The position numbers and the translations under genes were made by a program. A stretch of 64,000 nucleotides of DNA from an uncultured bacterium (GTDB lineage Bacteria > Cyanobacteriota > Vampirovibrionia > Gastranaerophilales > Gastranaerophilaceae), in contig CAROLD010000006.1 in assembly GCA_949035555.1 (NCBI GenBank), forward strand, positions 1-64,000, written 5' to 3'. Shown here piece after piece: positions 43,118 to 51,877 of the stretch. The notes under the pieces are model-generated. The model saw nothing but the letters and a program-made list of their open reading frames with translations. It had not been told where the DNA came from and made no database searches. How positions within the stretch are numbered: position 1 is the first letter of the stretch; every line of letters starts with the position of its first letter.

Positions 43118-44959
43118 ATGAATGACAGAAACAGAAATTCTAACCAGAGTGTTGAGAAAAAGATTGTAATCGCAGAAAGAGACAATATCGCAGCTGTTTT
43201 AGAAAACAAAAAAGTAACGGATTTTTTCATCCACAGAGGAGAAGTTTTATTAGGAGATGTTTACTTAGCAACTGTTGATAATATTTTACCAAGTATTGAT
43301 GCGGCATTTGTTAATGTTGGAACTGATAAAATGGGCTTTTTGCACGCTCAGGATGTTATGGGAAAAGGCACCTTAAAAGAAAAACTGTCCCCGAAACAAA
43401 AACTTGTAGTACAAGTTGTAAAAGAACCTACAGGACACAAAGGTCCTAGAGTTACAACAGAAATTAGTCTTCCTGGAAGATTTTTGGTGTTAATGCCAAA
43501 TGAACCCGGAGTGAGTGTAAGTAAAAAAATTGAAAACTCAAAAGAACGAGCAAGACTTAAATCTATAGTTAACCTTATTAAACCTGTAGGGGTTGGAGTA
43601 ATTATCAGAACTGAAGCTGAAGGACAGTCGGAAGCAGATATTCAGGAAGATTTAGAAATTCTGCTCGAAAAATGGAACAATATAATTACTTCTGCAGAAT
43701 CTTTAACTCCTCCAAATCTTATTTACAGAGATCAAGATTTATTATACAGAGTAATTAGAGAAGCTTGTACTGATGATGTTAAAGAAATTATCGTTGATAC
43801 ACCGTTTGCACTGAACAGAGTACAGACGATTCTACAAAACTGGCATATGTCAAAAGGTATTCAGGTAACTCTTTATAAAGGTACTGAACCGCTTTTAATC
43901 GCAATGGATATTCACAAAGAAATTAAAGCAGCATTGAATGTAAAAGTTAATATGCCTTCAGGCGGCTACCTGTTTATTCAACAGACAGAAGCCTTGACAG
44001 TAATTGACGTTAACAGCGGTAAATTTATCAGTTCAGCAACTCAAGATGAAACAATTTTGAAAACTAATATTGAAGCTGTTCACGAAATAGCGCGTCAGTT
44101 ACGCCTGAGAAATATCGGCGGTATGATTATTGTTGACTTTATCGACATGATGTCCAGAGCAGACAAGCTTGCAATGCTTGAAGAATTGGAAATCGCTCTT
44201 GAACCAGACAAGGCAAAACCTCAAGTAGGGCAATTATCAGACTTAGGACTTGTTGAGTTGACCCGTCACCGTCAGGGACAATCTTTATCAGAAATATTTA
44301 CCAAAAGATGTCCGCACTGTCAGGGAAGCGGCTATTCAATGATAGAATTCAACTTTGCAACTCCGACAGCGGAAGGTGAATACCGTGCAAAAGCCGCAAA
44401 ATTAAAACTTCCGACAGGTAACTTCAAGAAAAATAATAAATTTAACAATAATAACAAAAATAATCAGCCTCAAGTTCCGGAAGAACAAGAACAAATTCAA
44501 AAGCCTGTTATTGAAACAGAACCGGAAGTTACAGCATCTGCGGACGCGGTGAAAAAAGAAAATAATAAACGCGGTAGAAATCGCAAAAAGTTTGATAAAA
44601 ACAAACCATCACAGCCTGCTGTTGAAGAAACAGAAGCAAAACCTGTTGAACTTCATGAAACGGTTGTAGAAGCTGCTCCGGTTGAAGAAACGGCTCCAAT
44701 AATTGAAGAACCCGTTGCAGAACCTAAAATTAAAGGTAAATCAAGACGCAGAAAATCAACTGTAAAAAAAGCAGAAGCGGCAGATGAAACTTCGACAGCA
44801 CCTTCTGTGGAAGTTGAAATGTCTGCTCCTGTAGAAACGGAAGCTCAAAGCGTTGAAGAAGAACCGAAAAAAAGAACCCGACGCCCGAACAGAGGAGCTT
44901 CTAAAACCGCAAAAACTTCCAGAAAAAAGAAAACTACAGAGGAAGAAAGTGAAGAATAA
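43118..44959 (+). CDS. rng: Ribonuclease E/G
   Basis: A 613-aa endoribonuclease for rRNA processing and mRNA decay. It has an S1 RNA-binding domain (about 30-100, with V-L-P-S-I-D-A-A-F-V-N-V-G), the DNase I-like catalytic core with VIDVNSGKF and IIVDFIDMM (the two metal-binding Asp), and the zinc-link motif C-P-H-C-Q-G (about 400). The last 190 residues are disordered and rich in Glu, Pro, Lys and Arg, ending in a basic region, like the RNA/protein-binding tail of RNase E. ATG 43118 is chosen over one at 43094 because AAAAGG precedes it and the latter lies inside the upstream gene. Could be called rne; the short core fits RNase G-type proteins of cyanobacterial relatives. Confidence 0.93.
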   Translation: MNDRNRNSNQSVEKKIVIAERDNIAAVLENKKVTDFFIHRGEVLLGDVYLATVDNILPSIDAAFVNVGTDKMGFLHAQDVMGKGTLKEKLSPKQKLVVQVVKEPTGHKGPRVTTEISLPGRFLVLMPNEPGVSVSKKIENSKERARLKSIVNLIKPVGVGVIIRTEAEGQSEADIQEDLEILLEKWNNIITSAESLTPPNLIYRDQDLLYRVIREACTDDVKEIIVDTPFALNRVQTILQNWHMSKGIQVTLYKGTEPLLIAMDIHKEIKAALNVKVNMPSGGYLFIQQTEALTVIDVNSGKFISSATQDETILKTNIEAVHEIARQLRLRNIGGMIIVDFIDMMSRADKLAMLEELEIALEPDKAKPQVGQLSDLGLVELTRHRQGQSLSEIFTKRCPHCQGSGYSMIEFNFATPTAEGEYRAKAAKLKLPTGNFKKNNKFNNNNKNNQPQVPEEQEQIQKPVIETEPEVTASADAVKKENNKRGRNRKKFDKNKPSQPAVEETEAKPVELHETVVEAAPVEETAPIIEEPVAEPKIKGKSRRRKSTVKKAEAADETSTAPSVEVEMSAPVETEAQSVEEEPKKRTRRPNRGASKTAKTSRKKKTTEEESEE

Positions 44960-45257
44960 AATTTTAACAAATTTATCATATGCAATATTAGTAGTGCTAT
45001 TATGCACTACTAACTTTGCTTATGCTATAAATAAACCACATATTGCGGCAATGAAAACTATTGCCGTAAAATTTTCGCTTGCAATGATGGGGGTTGTTCT
45101 TTTTTCAATTATTATGTGGTTAGGTTTATCGTTGTATAATCGCTATTTTGTTGCTAAACAAATTAAAGATTTCAAAATGAGTCAGGATTCCTTGAGAACC
45201 CCGCTTGATAACGACGAAGCAATAAAAATGTTTATTACAAAAAATAGGTTAAAATAA
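44949..45257 (+). CDS. Small two-helix membrane protein
   Basis: A 102-aa protein starting at GTG 44949, inside the end of the RNase E/G gene (overlap 11 bp), with GAGGAAGAA as ribosome binding site. It has a first hydrophobic segment (about 7-24, LSYAILVVLLCTTNFAYA, possibly a signal peptide) and a transmembrane helix (about 40-63, FSLAMMGVVLFSIIMWLGLSLY), then a short polar tail. The longer in-frame extension to 44853 lies entirely within RNase E/G and is not needed. It is followed directly by a pilin-like gene. The role is unknown. Confidence 0.6.
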   Translation: MKNKILTNLSYAILVVLLCTTNFAYAINKPHIAAMKTIAVKFSLAMMGVVLFSIIMWLGLSLYNRYFVAKQIKDFKMSQDSLRTPLDNDEAIKMFITKNRLK

Positions 45258-45479
45258 GTGAAAAAAGCAGTTGGTCTTTTAGAATTATTAATTGTTCTTG
45301 TAGTGATTATCGTTGTGTATTTCACCTGTTTTCACCCAAATTACGGACGCTCAAATCCATTTGATGATAATGTTAAAATAAACTCTCAAAAAGAAATTAT
45401 CGATACTAAAATTCAAGAAATAGAAGACACAAAAGCTTTAAAACAGCGTATAGAAAACAACTTAAATAAAGGATACTAA
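45258..45479 (+). CDS. Very short pilin-like protein
   Basis: A 73-aa protein starting at GTG. The N-terminus KKA-VGLLELLIVLVVIIVVYF fits a type IV prepilin leader if cleavage is after Ala, which puts Glu at +5 and a 20-residue hydrophobic helix after it. The mature part is only about 70 residues, mostly polar and helical, far shorter than normal pilins or pseudopilins (usually over 130). It has one Cys. It abuts its neighbours with no gaps (the next gene begins with the base after its stop). It may be a minor pseudopilin remnant or a small membrane protein with chance similarity. Confidence 0.5.
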   Translation: MKKAVGLLELLIVLVVIIVVYFTCFHPNYGRSNPFDDNVKINSQKEIIDTKIQEIEDTKALKQRIENNLNKGY

Positions 45480-46148
45480 ATGAAAAAGTCAACATTATTT
45501 GATATAATTTCACCGGTAATGATTGGACCCTCAAGCTCGCATACAGCAGGAGCTGTGCGTCTGGGACTTCTTGCTAAAAATATTTATAAGAACACTCCCA
45601 AAGAAGTTACATTTAAACTCTATAATTCGTACGCTCACACCGGCAAGGGGCATGGAACTGAAAAAGGACTTTTGGCAGGTGTGTTAGGATTAAGTGTTGA
45701 AGATAGAAGAATAAAAGATATATTTGATTCTGATATCGCAAAAACAGTGAAATACAAATTTGAGTATTACGATAACTTTAAATACCATCCAAATGCAGTT
45801 GAAATGTATTTTAAAGGTGAAAATAATATGTTTATCGCTGGAGAATCTGTCGGTGCGGGCGAAGTTGTAATTCGCCAAATTGACGAATTTAATGTTAAAC
45901 TCACCGGCAAATACAACACTCTTATCTTAGTTTATAAAGACATGCCGGGGATGATATCTCAGGTATCATCGGTTTTACAGGCAAAAAATATTAATATTGC
46001 CTCATTGATTTGTGACAGAAATGCTAAGGGACGCGATGCATCTATGATTATTAGTGTTGATGGACATATTGATGCTGAAATTATTGAAACAGTGGAAGAA
46101 ATTCCTGATGTATATTTTGTAAGTTATGTAGAAAAGTTGGAAAATTAA
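45480..46148 (+). CDS. sdaAB: L-serine dehydratase, beta subunit
   Basis: A 222-aa subunit of the oxygen-sensitive [4Fe-4S] L-serine dehydratase, which converts serine to pyruvate and ammonia. The beginning has DIISPVMIGPSSSHTAGAVRLG, the catalytic-loop signature of the beta domain, with SYAHTGKGHGTEKGLLAG following. The C-terminal region (about 145-220) is an ACT domain (LILVYKDMPGMISQVSSVLQ) that likely senses serine. It starts right after the preceding stop and lies 1 nt before sdaAA, so the two are expressed together. Confidence 0.93.
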   Translation: MKKSTLFDIISPVMIGPSSSHTAGAVRLGLLAKNIYKNTPKEVTFKLYNSYAHTGKGHGTEKGLLAGVLGLSVEDRRIKDIFDSDIAKTVKYKFEYYDNFKYHPNAVEMYFKGENNMFIAGESVGAGEVVIRQIDEFNVKLTGKYNTLILVYKDMPGMISQVSSVLQAKNINIASLICDRNAKGRDASMIISVDGHIDAEIIETVEEIPDVYFVSYVEKLEN

Positions 46149-46149
46149 A

Positions 46150-47040
46150 ATGAGTATAACAATTAACACATTTGAACAATTGCACGATATGTGCATTAAA
46201 CTTGATAAAAAAGTTTATGAAGTTGCACAGGAAAATATGGCAACTGATGCAGATATATCAGTAGATGAAGTCAGAACTTTTGCAAATAAAAGTCTTTTTG
46301 CAATGAAAGAAGCAATACAAACAGGTATGTCAAGCAAAGAACTTTCAATGAGCGGTATGTGCGGTCAGGATTGTCACAGAGTCAAGCAAAGATATAAATC
46401 AGAACGTTCTATGCTGGGACCGGTATTTGAAAAAATTGTAGAATATGCTCTTGCAACAAGTGAAGAAAATATTAGAATGGGTAAGATAGTAGCCTGTCCT
46501 ACAGCTGGTTCATGCGGAATTCTACCTGCGGCGTTGATATCTGTTGCGGAAGAATATAACCATTCAGAAAGAGAACAGCTTAATGCTTTAATTACTGCTG
46601 GTGAAATCGGTCGTATAATATCTGCTAAAGTATCTCTTGCAGGTGCAGTTGCAGGCTGTCAGGCAGAATGCGGTGCAGCCTCAGCAATGAGTGCAGCAGC
46701 GGTTTGTCAATTACGTGGAGGAAATGTTTCTCAAGTTTTAAATGCATCAGCACTTGCACTGAAAAACCTTCTGGGTCTAACCTGTGATCCTGTTGCTGGC
46801 TTAGTTGAGGTTCCGTGTGTAAAACGTAACCCCTTCCTTGCAGTTCACGCTATTACAGCCGCAGAACTTGCATTATCAGGTGTTGAATCTAAAATACCTT
46901 TAGATGAAGTAATTGATGCGATGGAACAAACCGGCGCGTTAATGTCACCAACCTTGAAAGAAAGTTCACAAGCCGGACTTGCTACAACTAAAACCGGTCT
47001 TGAAGTTCAACGTCAGGTTTTCGGCGATAAGCATATTTAA
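46150..47040 (+). CDS. sdaAA: L-serine dehydratase, alpha subunit
   Basis: A 296-aa partner of the beta subunit, carrying the iron-sulfur active site. It has VACPTAGSCGILPAALIS, a second cysteine region (AVAGCQAECGAASAMSAAAVCQL), and a third in LTCDPVAGLVEVPCVKRN. These are the cysteines that coordinate the [4Fe-4S] cluster in the family. The length and motif order are as expected. An imperfect GC hairpin at about 47047-47070 could end the unit. Confidence 0.94.
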   Translation: MSITINTFEQLHDMCIKLDKKVYEVAQENMATDADISVDEVRTFANKSLFAMKEAIQTGMSSKELSMSGMCGQDCHRVKQRYKSERSMLGPVFEKIVEYALATSEENIRMGKIVACPTAGSCGILPAALISVAEEYNHSEREQLNALITAGEIGRIISAKVSLAGAVAGCQAECGAASAMSAAAVCQLRGGNVSQVLNASALALKNLLGLTCDPVAGLVEVPCVKRNPFLAVHAITAAELALSGVESKIPLDEVIDAMEQTGALMSPTLKESSQAGLATTKTGLEVQRQVFGDKHI

Positions 47041-47106
47041 AAAGAAAAACCTCCCATATTGGGAAGTTTGCGTATATATGTATAGTTAGTCATAAATAAG
47101 AAGTCA

Positions 47107-47133
47107 TATACTACTTTTGTAGTATAGTATAAT
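47107..47133 (+). promoter_or_regulatory. Promoter of ogt with an 8-bp palindrome
   Basis: TATACTAC at 47107-47114 and GTAGTATA at 47119-47126 form perfect arms around TTTT, directly upstream of TATAAT at 47128-47133. The palindrome fills the -35/-10 spacer of the ogt promoter, as an operator would. Confidence 0.5.
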
Positions 47134-47171
47134 ATTTTTGGTTAGTTGTCAAGAAGTTTAGGAAAAATTAT

Positions 47172-47675
47172 ATGAATTACATATCTCATTATGAATCTCC
47201 AATTGGTAAAATGACAATGGGCAGTGATGGTGATGCTCTGATAGGTTTGTGGTTTGAAGATGGAAAATATTATGGTGAAACGCTTGGTAAAAATTTTGTT
47301 GATAAGGATTTACGAGTTTTTCAAGCTACCAAAAAATGGCTTGATGTATATTTTTCGGGTACAGAGCCTGATTTTATTCCAAAAATAAAATTATACGGGT
47401 CAGATTTTCGGCTTGAAGTGTGGAAAATATTAAAAGAAATCCCCTACGGTGCAACAATAGCATACGGCCAAATTGCAGATAAGATAGCCGCTCAAAGATG
47501 CTTGAGTAAAATGTCTGCACAAGCGGTAGGAAGCGCTGTTGGGCATAATCCAATAACAATAATTATACCTTGTCACAGAGTAATAGGTGCAGATGGGAGT
47601 GTTACAGGTTATGCTGGGGGAATTTGGAGAAAAATTAAGCTTTTAGATTTGGAAAGTGGATGTAAATTAACATGA
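47172..47675 (+). CDS. ogt: Methylated-DNA-[protein]-cysteine S-methyltransferase
   Basis: A 167-aa suicide DNA-repair protein that takes alkyl groups from O6-alkylguanine onto its own cysteine. It has the DNA-binding helix ending IPYGATIAYGQIA, A-V-G-S-A-V-G-H-N-P-I for the Arg/Asn region, and the active-site IPCHRVIGADGS near residue 136, then GYAGG. The alkylated Cys and following H-R are intact. It is the last backbone gene before the island. The 145 bp to the next gene include repeats discussed at 47676. Confidence 0.94.
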   Translation: MNYISHYESPIGKMTMGSDGDALIGLWFEDGKYYGETLGKNFVDKDLRVFQATKKWLDVYFSGTEPDFIPKIKLYGSDFRLEVWKILKEIPYGATIAYGQIADKIAAQRCLSKMSAQAVGSAVGHNPITIIIPCHRVIGADGSVTGYAGGIWRKIKLLDLESGCKLT

Positions 47676-47785
47676 AGTTACAGAAAAAGTAACAGAAAGT
47701 TTCAGAAACTTATTTATATTTTATAAATTAGAGGAATACATGACTAAGATTAACAATAATTGAATAATAAAATAAAAAACATTTA

Positions 47786-47820
47786 TATGACAAACTCTTA
47801 TTAGCATGTATAATCTATTT
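47786..47820 (+). promoter_or_regulatory. Promoter of the HD/Hsp90-type gene, leaderless
   Basis: ATGACA at 47787-47792 and TATAAT at 47809-47814 are 16 nt apart. The ATG at 47821 begins 6 nt past the -10 box, at the expected transcription start. No Shine-Dalgarno sequence is present before it. Confidence 0.6.
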
Positions 47821-50613
47821 ATGAAACTGGAAGATACTGATTTATACCAACATTTAAAATCGTTAGACAAAAATGATGTAATTACTTCAATATTAAAAAA
47901 TAATATTGAAAATGAGTTTGTACCATTATTAAATAGTATTAAAATGGGAATGCCCGAATACACTTCACATGATGAAGTTCATTCTGTAAATGTACTTAAA
48001 AATATGTGGCAAATTATTCCCCCAAAAACTAAAGATGCTTTATCTATAGTTGAAGTGGTGTTATTAATATACAGTGCATATTTGCATGACATTGGTATGT
48101 TAATTGAAGACGAAGATTTTAATACTATTGCTAATAGTACCGAATACAAGACCTACAAATATGCATGGATAAAAGAACATGAAGAAAATTATGGCGAAAA
48201 CGATACTATAAAAGATTATATAAGAATTAATCACGGATATAGAAGCGAAGCATATATTGAAAGTATCAAGAATAAATTTACAATTTATGGTATAAATTAT
48301 GCTTCAATACTAAAAAGAATTTGTTGTGGACACACTTTAAATATTGAAAAAATAAATGATTATTGTGAAAAATCTTTCATTGCTGATAATTGTGTAAACG
48401 AAAAATATTTAACAATAATACTAAGAATTGCAGACATAATTGACATTTATCCTAATAGAACTCCAAGTGTATTATATGAGAAAATAAAACCACAAAATAG
48501 TTTTAGTATTCAAGAATGGCAAAAACATTTATCAATAAAGGGCTGGAATATAAATGATACATTAATTGAAATACATGCAGAATGTTCTGAATATAATACA
48601 GAAAGAATTTTGAGGAATTTTATAAAGTATGTTAACAATGAAATTAAAGATTGTAAAGCATGTCTTGGGTGTAAAAACGATAAATATATACTTAATTTAA
48701 AAGGTGACATTTGCATAGATAATATCCATTCAGACGGTTCTTATATATATAATGAATTAAAATTTGAACTAAACACAACAAATATAATTTCTTTGCTAAT
48801 GGGAAACAGATTATATAGTCGTCCAGAATATGCCTTAAGAGAATTGTTGCAAAATTCTATAGATGCGGTTCTTTATCGTCAAAGATTAGAACAGATGCAT
48901 TCAAGCGATAGTCGTTTTTCTCCTAAAATTTCAATATACCTTAATAATAATATTCTTACAATTGAAGATAATGGTATAGGTATGGATATAAACATATTCA
49001 GAAAGTACTTTATGAATGTAGGAAAAAGTTATTATAAAAGTACAGAATCAATGGAAAAAGTCAAAGATTTTACCTCAATAAGCGAATTTGGGATAGGCAT
49101 ACTATCAACTTTTATGATTGCAAATAATATTTCAATTGAAAGCAAGTTGAGACCAAGTAATTTGAATGATAAAACAGGGCCAATACTTATAGACATTCCA
49201 ACAATTAATGATTATTTCATACAAAGGAAAACTGATAAGCAAGATTTTGGCACTAAGATAGTATTAAACTTAAATGATGACCATCCATTTAAAAACATTG
49301 ATATCTTGGAATTTATTAAAAATTGTGCTCCTTTAATAGATAATTCGGTAGAAATTTTGTTTAATAACAAGCCCGTTAATATTGGTGCAAGGATCAATTC
49401 TTATGACTCATTAATAAATTTAAAATTGTGTACAATTTACCATTCTTTTGATATAAACTCTGCTGAAGATGGGATAACTGGACGTGTATTTTTAATTAAA
49501 GAACAAGAAGATTATGTTAGATGTGAAAGCATAATCGCAAAGAATGGATTTAGAATTAATTGTCGAGAACTACTTCCTTCTTGGGCAAATATAAAATTAG
49601 TTTTAAATATTACAAATCCAAATATACAATTAAGCGCTAACAGAGAAAGTTTTATAATTAACAATGACTTTGAAAAAATAAAAGAATTTATAGAAAAAGA
49701 AATAGAAAATAAAATTTGTGAATATTTGCTAAATTTAAAAAATAAACAAACAGAAGATAAATATGTTCAATATGTATATGAATTAATTGCAAATAAAGTA
49801 TTGTTTAATGATACATATGGTAAAAAAAATAATATAATTCCTGAAAAAATACAAGATTTAATATTGTTACCTGTTATAGATATGAACAATAAGGAACAAT
49901 ATAAAAGTGTAAAAGATTTGCTATTATCTAAAAAAATCGTAACATTTTCAAGAATCCAAAAAAAATACAAAGATAGATTTAGTGTCCCATATACCGAAAT
50001 TTTTAGCATTTTGGAAAAACATTCACTATCAAATACTTTACTAATAGATAATGCTAAAATAAATTCGTATTCAACACAAGTTATCCTTTCATCAATGGGG
50101 TTATATGTAGATAAATTTATTACGACATCAATTGCTGGTTTTAACATTTTTCTTTTATCTAAAAATATTTCAAAAATTTTATATCCATTATATTGGCATC
50201 GCGGCTTATTTAGTAGTGATTTATATGTGAAAGGTCATAATAATCCATTATTTATACAATTAGAACTAGAAGAATTTATTCTTGGCTATCCTGATAAAGT
50301 ATTCAATATTGAACATAAATTAATAAAGCCATATTCTCATTTAGATAAAATTAATGACTCATATGGTGCTGGAGAAATAACAAAAGTGTTTGATGAATTT
50401 GTAGACGCTATAAATGAGTCGTTTGATATACATTCTTTTAAATATAAAAAAAAGGATCATGCTGAGATGAAAAAATCATATATCGACAAACTTAATGTTT
50501 CTGCTAAAAGGTTATGGTCAATATACAAAAAATATAACTTAATATCAACTAAGGATAAATTTAAAAATCTCACAGAAAAAGATTTCCCTTTTGGTTTAAC
50601 AATAAAATTTTAA
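47821..50613 (+). CDS. HD-domain protein fused to an Hsp90-type ATPase
   Basis: A 930-aa protein. The N-terminal region (about 30-260) is an HD-type hydrolase-like domain (S-H-D-E-V-H at about 50, SAYLHDIGM at about 87). The centre (about 325-560) is a GHKL/Hsp90-type ATPase, with YALRELLQNSIDAV as N box, LTIEDNGIGMD as G1 and SEFGIGILSTFM as G2. The rest (about 560-930) is a Hsp90-like middle/C-terminal region of unknown fold. The HD plus Hsp90-like combination is known from proteins placed in biological-conflict systems, so defence against phage is likely but not shown. I start at 47821 rather than 47806 because of the promoter spacing. It heads the island and is followed by a restriction-modification cluster. 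Confidence 0.75.
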   Translation: MKLEDTDLYQHLKSLDKNDVITSILKNNIENEFVPLLNSIKMGMPEYTSHDEVHSVNVLKNMWQIIPPKTKDALSIVEVVLLIYSAYLHDIGMLIEDEDFNTIANSTEYKTYKYAWIKEHEENYGENDTIKDYIRINHGYRSEAYIESIKNKFTIYGINYASILKRICCGHTLNIEKINDYCEKSFIADNCVNEKYLTIILRIADIIDIYPNRTPSVLYEKIKPQNSFSIQEWQKHLSIKGWNINDTLIEIHAECSEYNTERILRNFIKYVNNEIKDCKACLGCKNDKYILNLKGDICIDNIHSDGSYIYNELKFELNTTNIISLLMGNRLYSRPEYALRELLQNSIDAVLYRQRLEQMHSSDSRFSPKISIYLNNNILTIEDNGIGMDINIFRKYFMNVGKSYYKSTESMEKVKDFTSISEFGIGILSTFMIANNISIESKLRPSNLNDKTGPILIDIPTINDYFIQRKTDKQDFGTKIVLNLNDDHPFKNIDILEFIKNCAPLIDNSVEILFNNKPVNIGARINSYDSLINLKLCTIYHSFDINSAEDGITGRVFLIKEQEDYVRCESIIAKNGFRINCRELLPSWANIKLVLNITNPNIQLSANRESFIINNDFEKIKEFIEKEIENKICEYLLNLKNKQTEDKYVQYVYELIANKVLFNDTYGKKNNIIPEKIQDLILLPVIDMNNKEQYKSVKDLLLSKKIVTFSRIQKKYKDRFSVPYTEIFSILEKHSLSNTLLIDNAKINSYSTQVILSSMGLYVDKFITTSIAGFNIFLLSKNISKILYPLYWHRGLFSSDLYVKGHNNPLFIQLELEEFILGYPDKVFNIEHKLIKPYSHLDKINDSYGAGEITKVFDEFVDAINESFDIHSFKYKKKDHAEMKKSYIDKLNVSAKRLWSIYKKYNLISTKDKFKNLTEKDFPFGLTIKF

Positions 50614-50645
50614 GAACGTTATATTCTTAACCTTTCTTCATTACA

Positions 50646-50690
50646 TTGTGCAATTCACATGTTTAGAATATAATATTTCTATGGAGAAGG
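50646..50690 (+). promoter_or_regulatory. Promoter and ribosome binding site of the D12-type methylase
   Basis: TTGTGC at 50646-50651 and TATAAT at 50669-50674 are 17 nt apart. GGAGAAGG at 50683-50690 is the ribosome binding site and is 8 nt from the TTG at 50699, which supports that start codon. Confidence 0.6.
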
Positions 50691-50698
50691 TGAATGAT

Positions 50699-51868
50699 TT
50701 GTCGCCCATAGTTAAGTGGGCCGGAGGTAAGGAACAGGAATTAAAGTATATTCTTCCGAATGTACCGATTAGTTTCGTTCGTTTTATTGAACCTTTTGTT
50801 GGCGGAGGGGCTGTTTATTTTTCTATGAAAAATAAAAACATGCTTATTAATGATAAATCTGTTGAATTGACCTCTTTATACAATAATATCAAGTATAAAA
50901 ATAAAAGTTTTGTAAGAGATTTGCAATCTCTTCAGAATGCTTGGATTGGTTTAGAAAACATATTGGACAATAATATTGAGTTTTTTAATACGGTTTACTT
51001 AAAATATAAATCGAATAAATTGGATAAAGATAAACTCATTGCTAGTATTGAACACTTTATAAATGACAACAAAACCGAATTTAAGAGCCTTTTAAATTCT
51101 AATTTATTAAAGCATTATGATATTTTTGAAAAAGAATTATTGCGTAATGTTAGTGCCAAATTAATTCGCATGAAAGACTTGGAAGATAAAAAAGGTAACC
51201 TTCCAGATAAAGATACATATGACAATTTTGAATGTGGATTAAAAGGTTCTTTTTATATGTTCATAAGAGCGTTGTATAACAAATATGACAATAGCGAATA
51301 TTTTTACTTTATTCGTGAATATTGCTATTCTTCAATGTTTAGATACAATTCTAACGGGGAGTTCAATGTTCCTTATGGTGGAATTTCCTACAATAGAAAG
51401 AATTTTCAACGAAAAATTGATTATATAAAATCCAAGGAACTTCAAGCTCACTTTTTAAACACAGATATTTACAATTTAGATTTTGAAGAGTTTTTAGATA
51501 AAATTAAACTTACTAAAAATGATTTTATATTTTTAGATCCGCCTTATGATACAGATTTTAGTAGTTATGTTAATAATACTTTTGATAAAAAAGATCAAGA
51601 ACGTTTAGCTGATTATTTAATCAATAAATGTCCGGCGAAATTTATGCTTGTTATTAAAAATACCGACTTTATCTCAAATTTATACGATAAAAAAGGGTTA
51701 TACATAACAAGTTTTGATAAAACATATATGGTTAGTTTTAAAGGTCGTAACAATAGAGATTGTGAGCATTTATTAATTACAAATTATCCTATTGATAATG
51801 AAATCAAAAAAAGTGGTACAGTTACTGCTCTTAAACCCAATAAGAAAAAACAACTACAATATGCATAG
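50699..51868 (+). CDS. DNA adenine N6-methyltransferase, D12 class (Dam/DpnM type)
   Basis: A 390-aa class alpha methyltransferase. Motif X/I region: SPIVKWAGGKEQELKYILPN, then FIEPFVGGGAVYFSM for S-adenosylmethionine binding. Motif IV: DFIFLDPPYDTDF near residue 279. A middle region (about 90-230) is longer than in Dam and holds the target-recognition part. The TTG at 50699 is preferred because of the ribosome binding site at 50683-50690; ATG 50681 lies over that site. It is followed at 9 nt by an HNH gene and then a nuclease gene on the same strand, forming a restriction-modification operon. Confidence 0.85.
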   Translation: MSPIVKWAGGKEQELKYILPNVPISFVRFIEPFVGGGAVYFSMKNKNMLINDKSVELTSLYNNIKYKNKSFVRDLQSLQNAWIGLENILDNNIEFFNTVYLKYKSNKLDKDKLIASIEHFINDNKTEFKSLLNSNLLKHYDIFEKELLRNVSAKLIRMKDLEDKKGNLPDKDTYDNFECGLKGSFYMFIRALYNKYDNSEYFYFIREYCYSSMFRYNSNGEFNVPYGGISYNRKNFQRKIDYIKSKELQAHFLNTDIYNLDFEEFLDKIKLTKNDFIFLDPPYDTDFSSYVNNTFDKKDQERLADYLINKCPAKFMLVIKNTDFISNLYDKKGLYITSFDKTYMVSFKGRNNRDCEHLLITNYPIDNEIKKSGTVTALKPNKKKQLQYA

Positions 51869-51877
51869 GAGGGAAAT

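Noticed and set aside
44853..44948. Longer N-terminus for the small membrane protein at 44949
   Set aside because: The extension lies wholly inside RNase E/G and is very basic. The GTG at 44949 has a good ribosome binding site and puts the hydrophobic segment at the N-terminus.
47047..47075. Terminator after sdaAA
   Set aside because: The CCTCCC/GGGAAG stem has a mismatch and the T tract is poor. Too weak to list as a feature.
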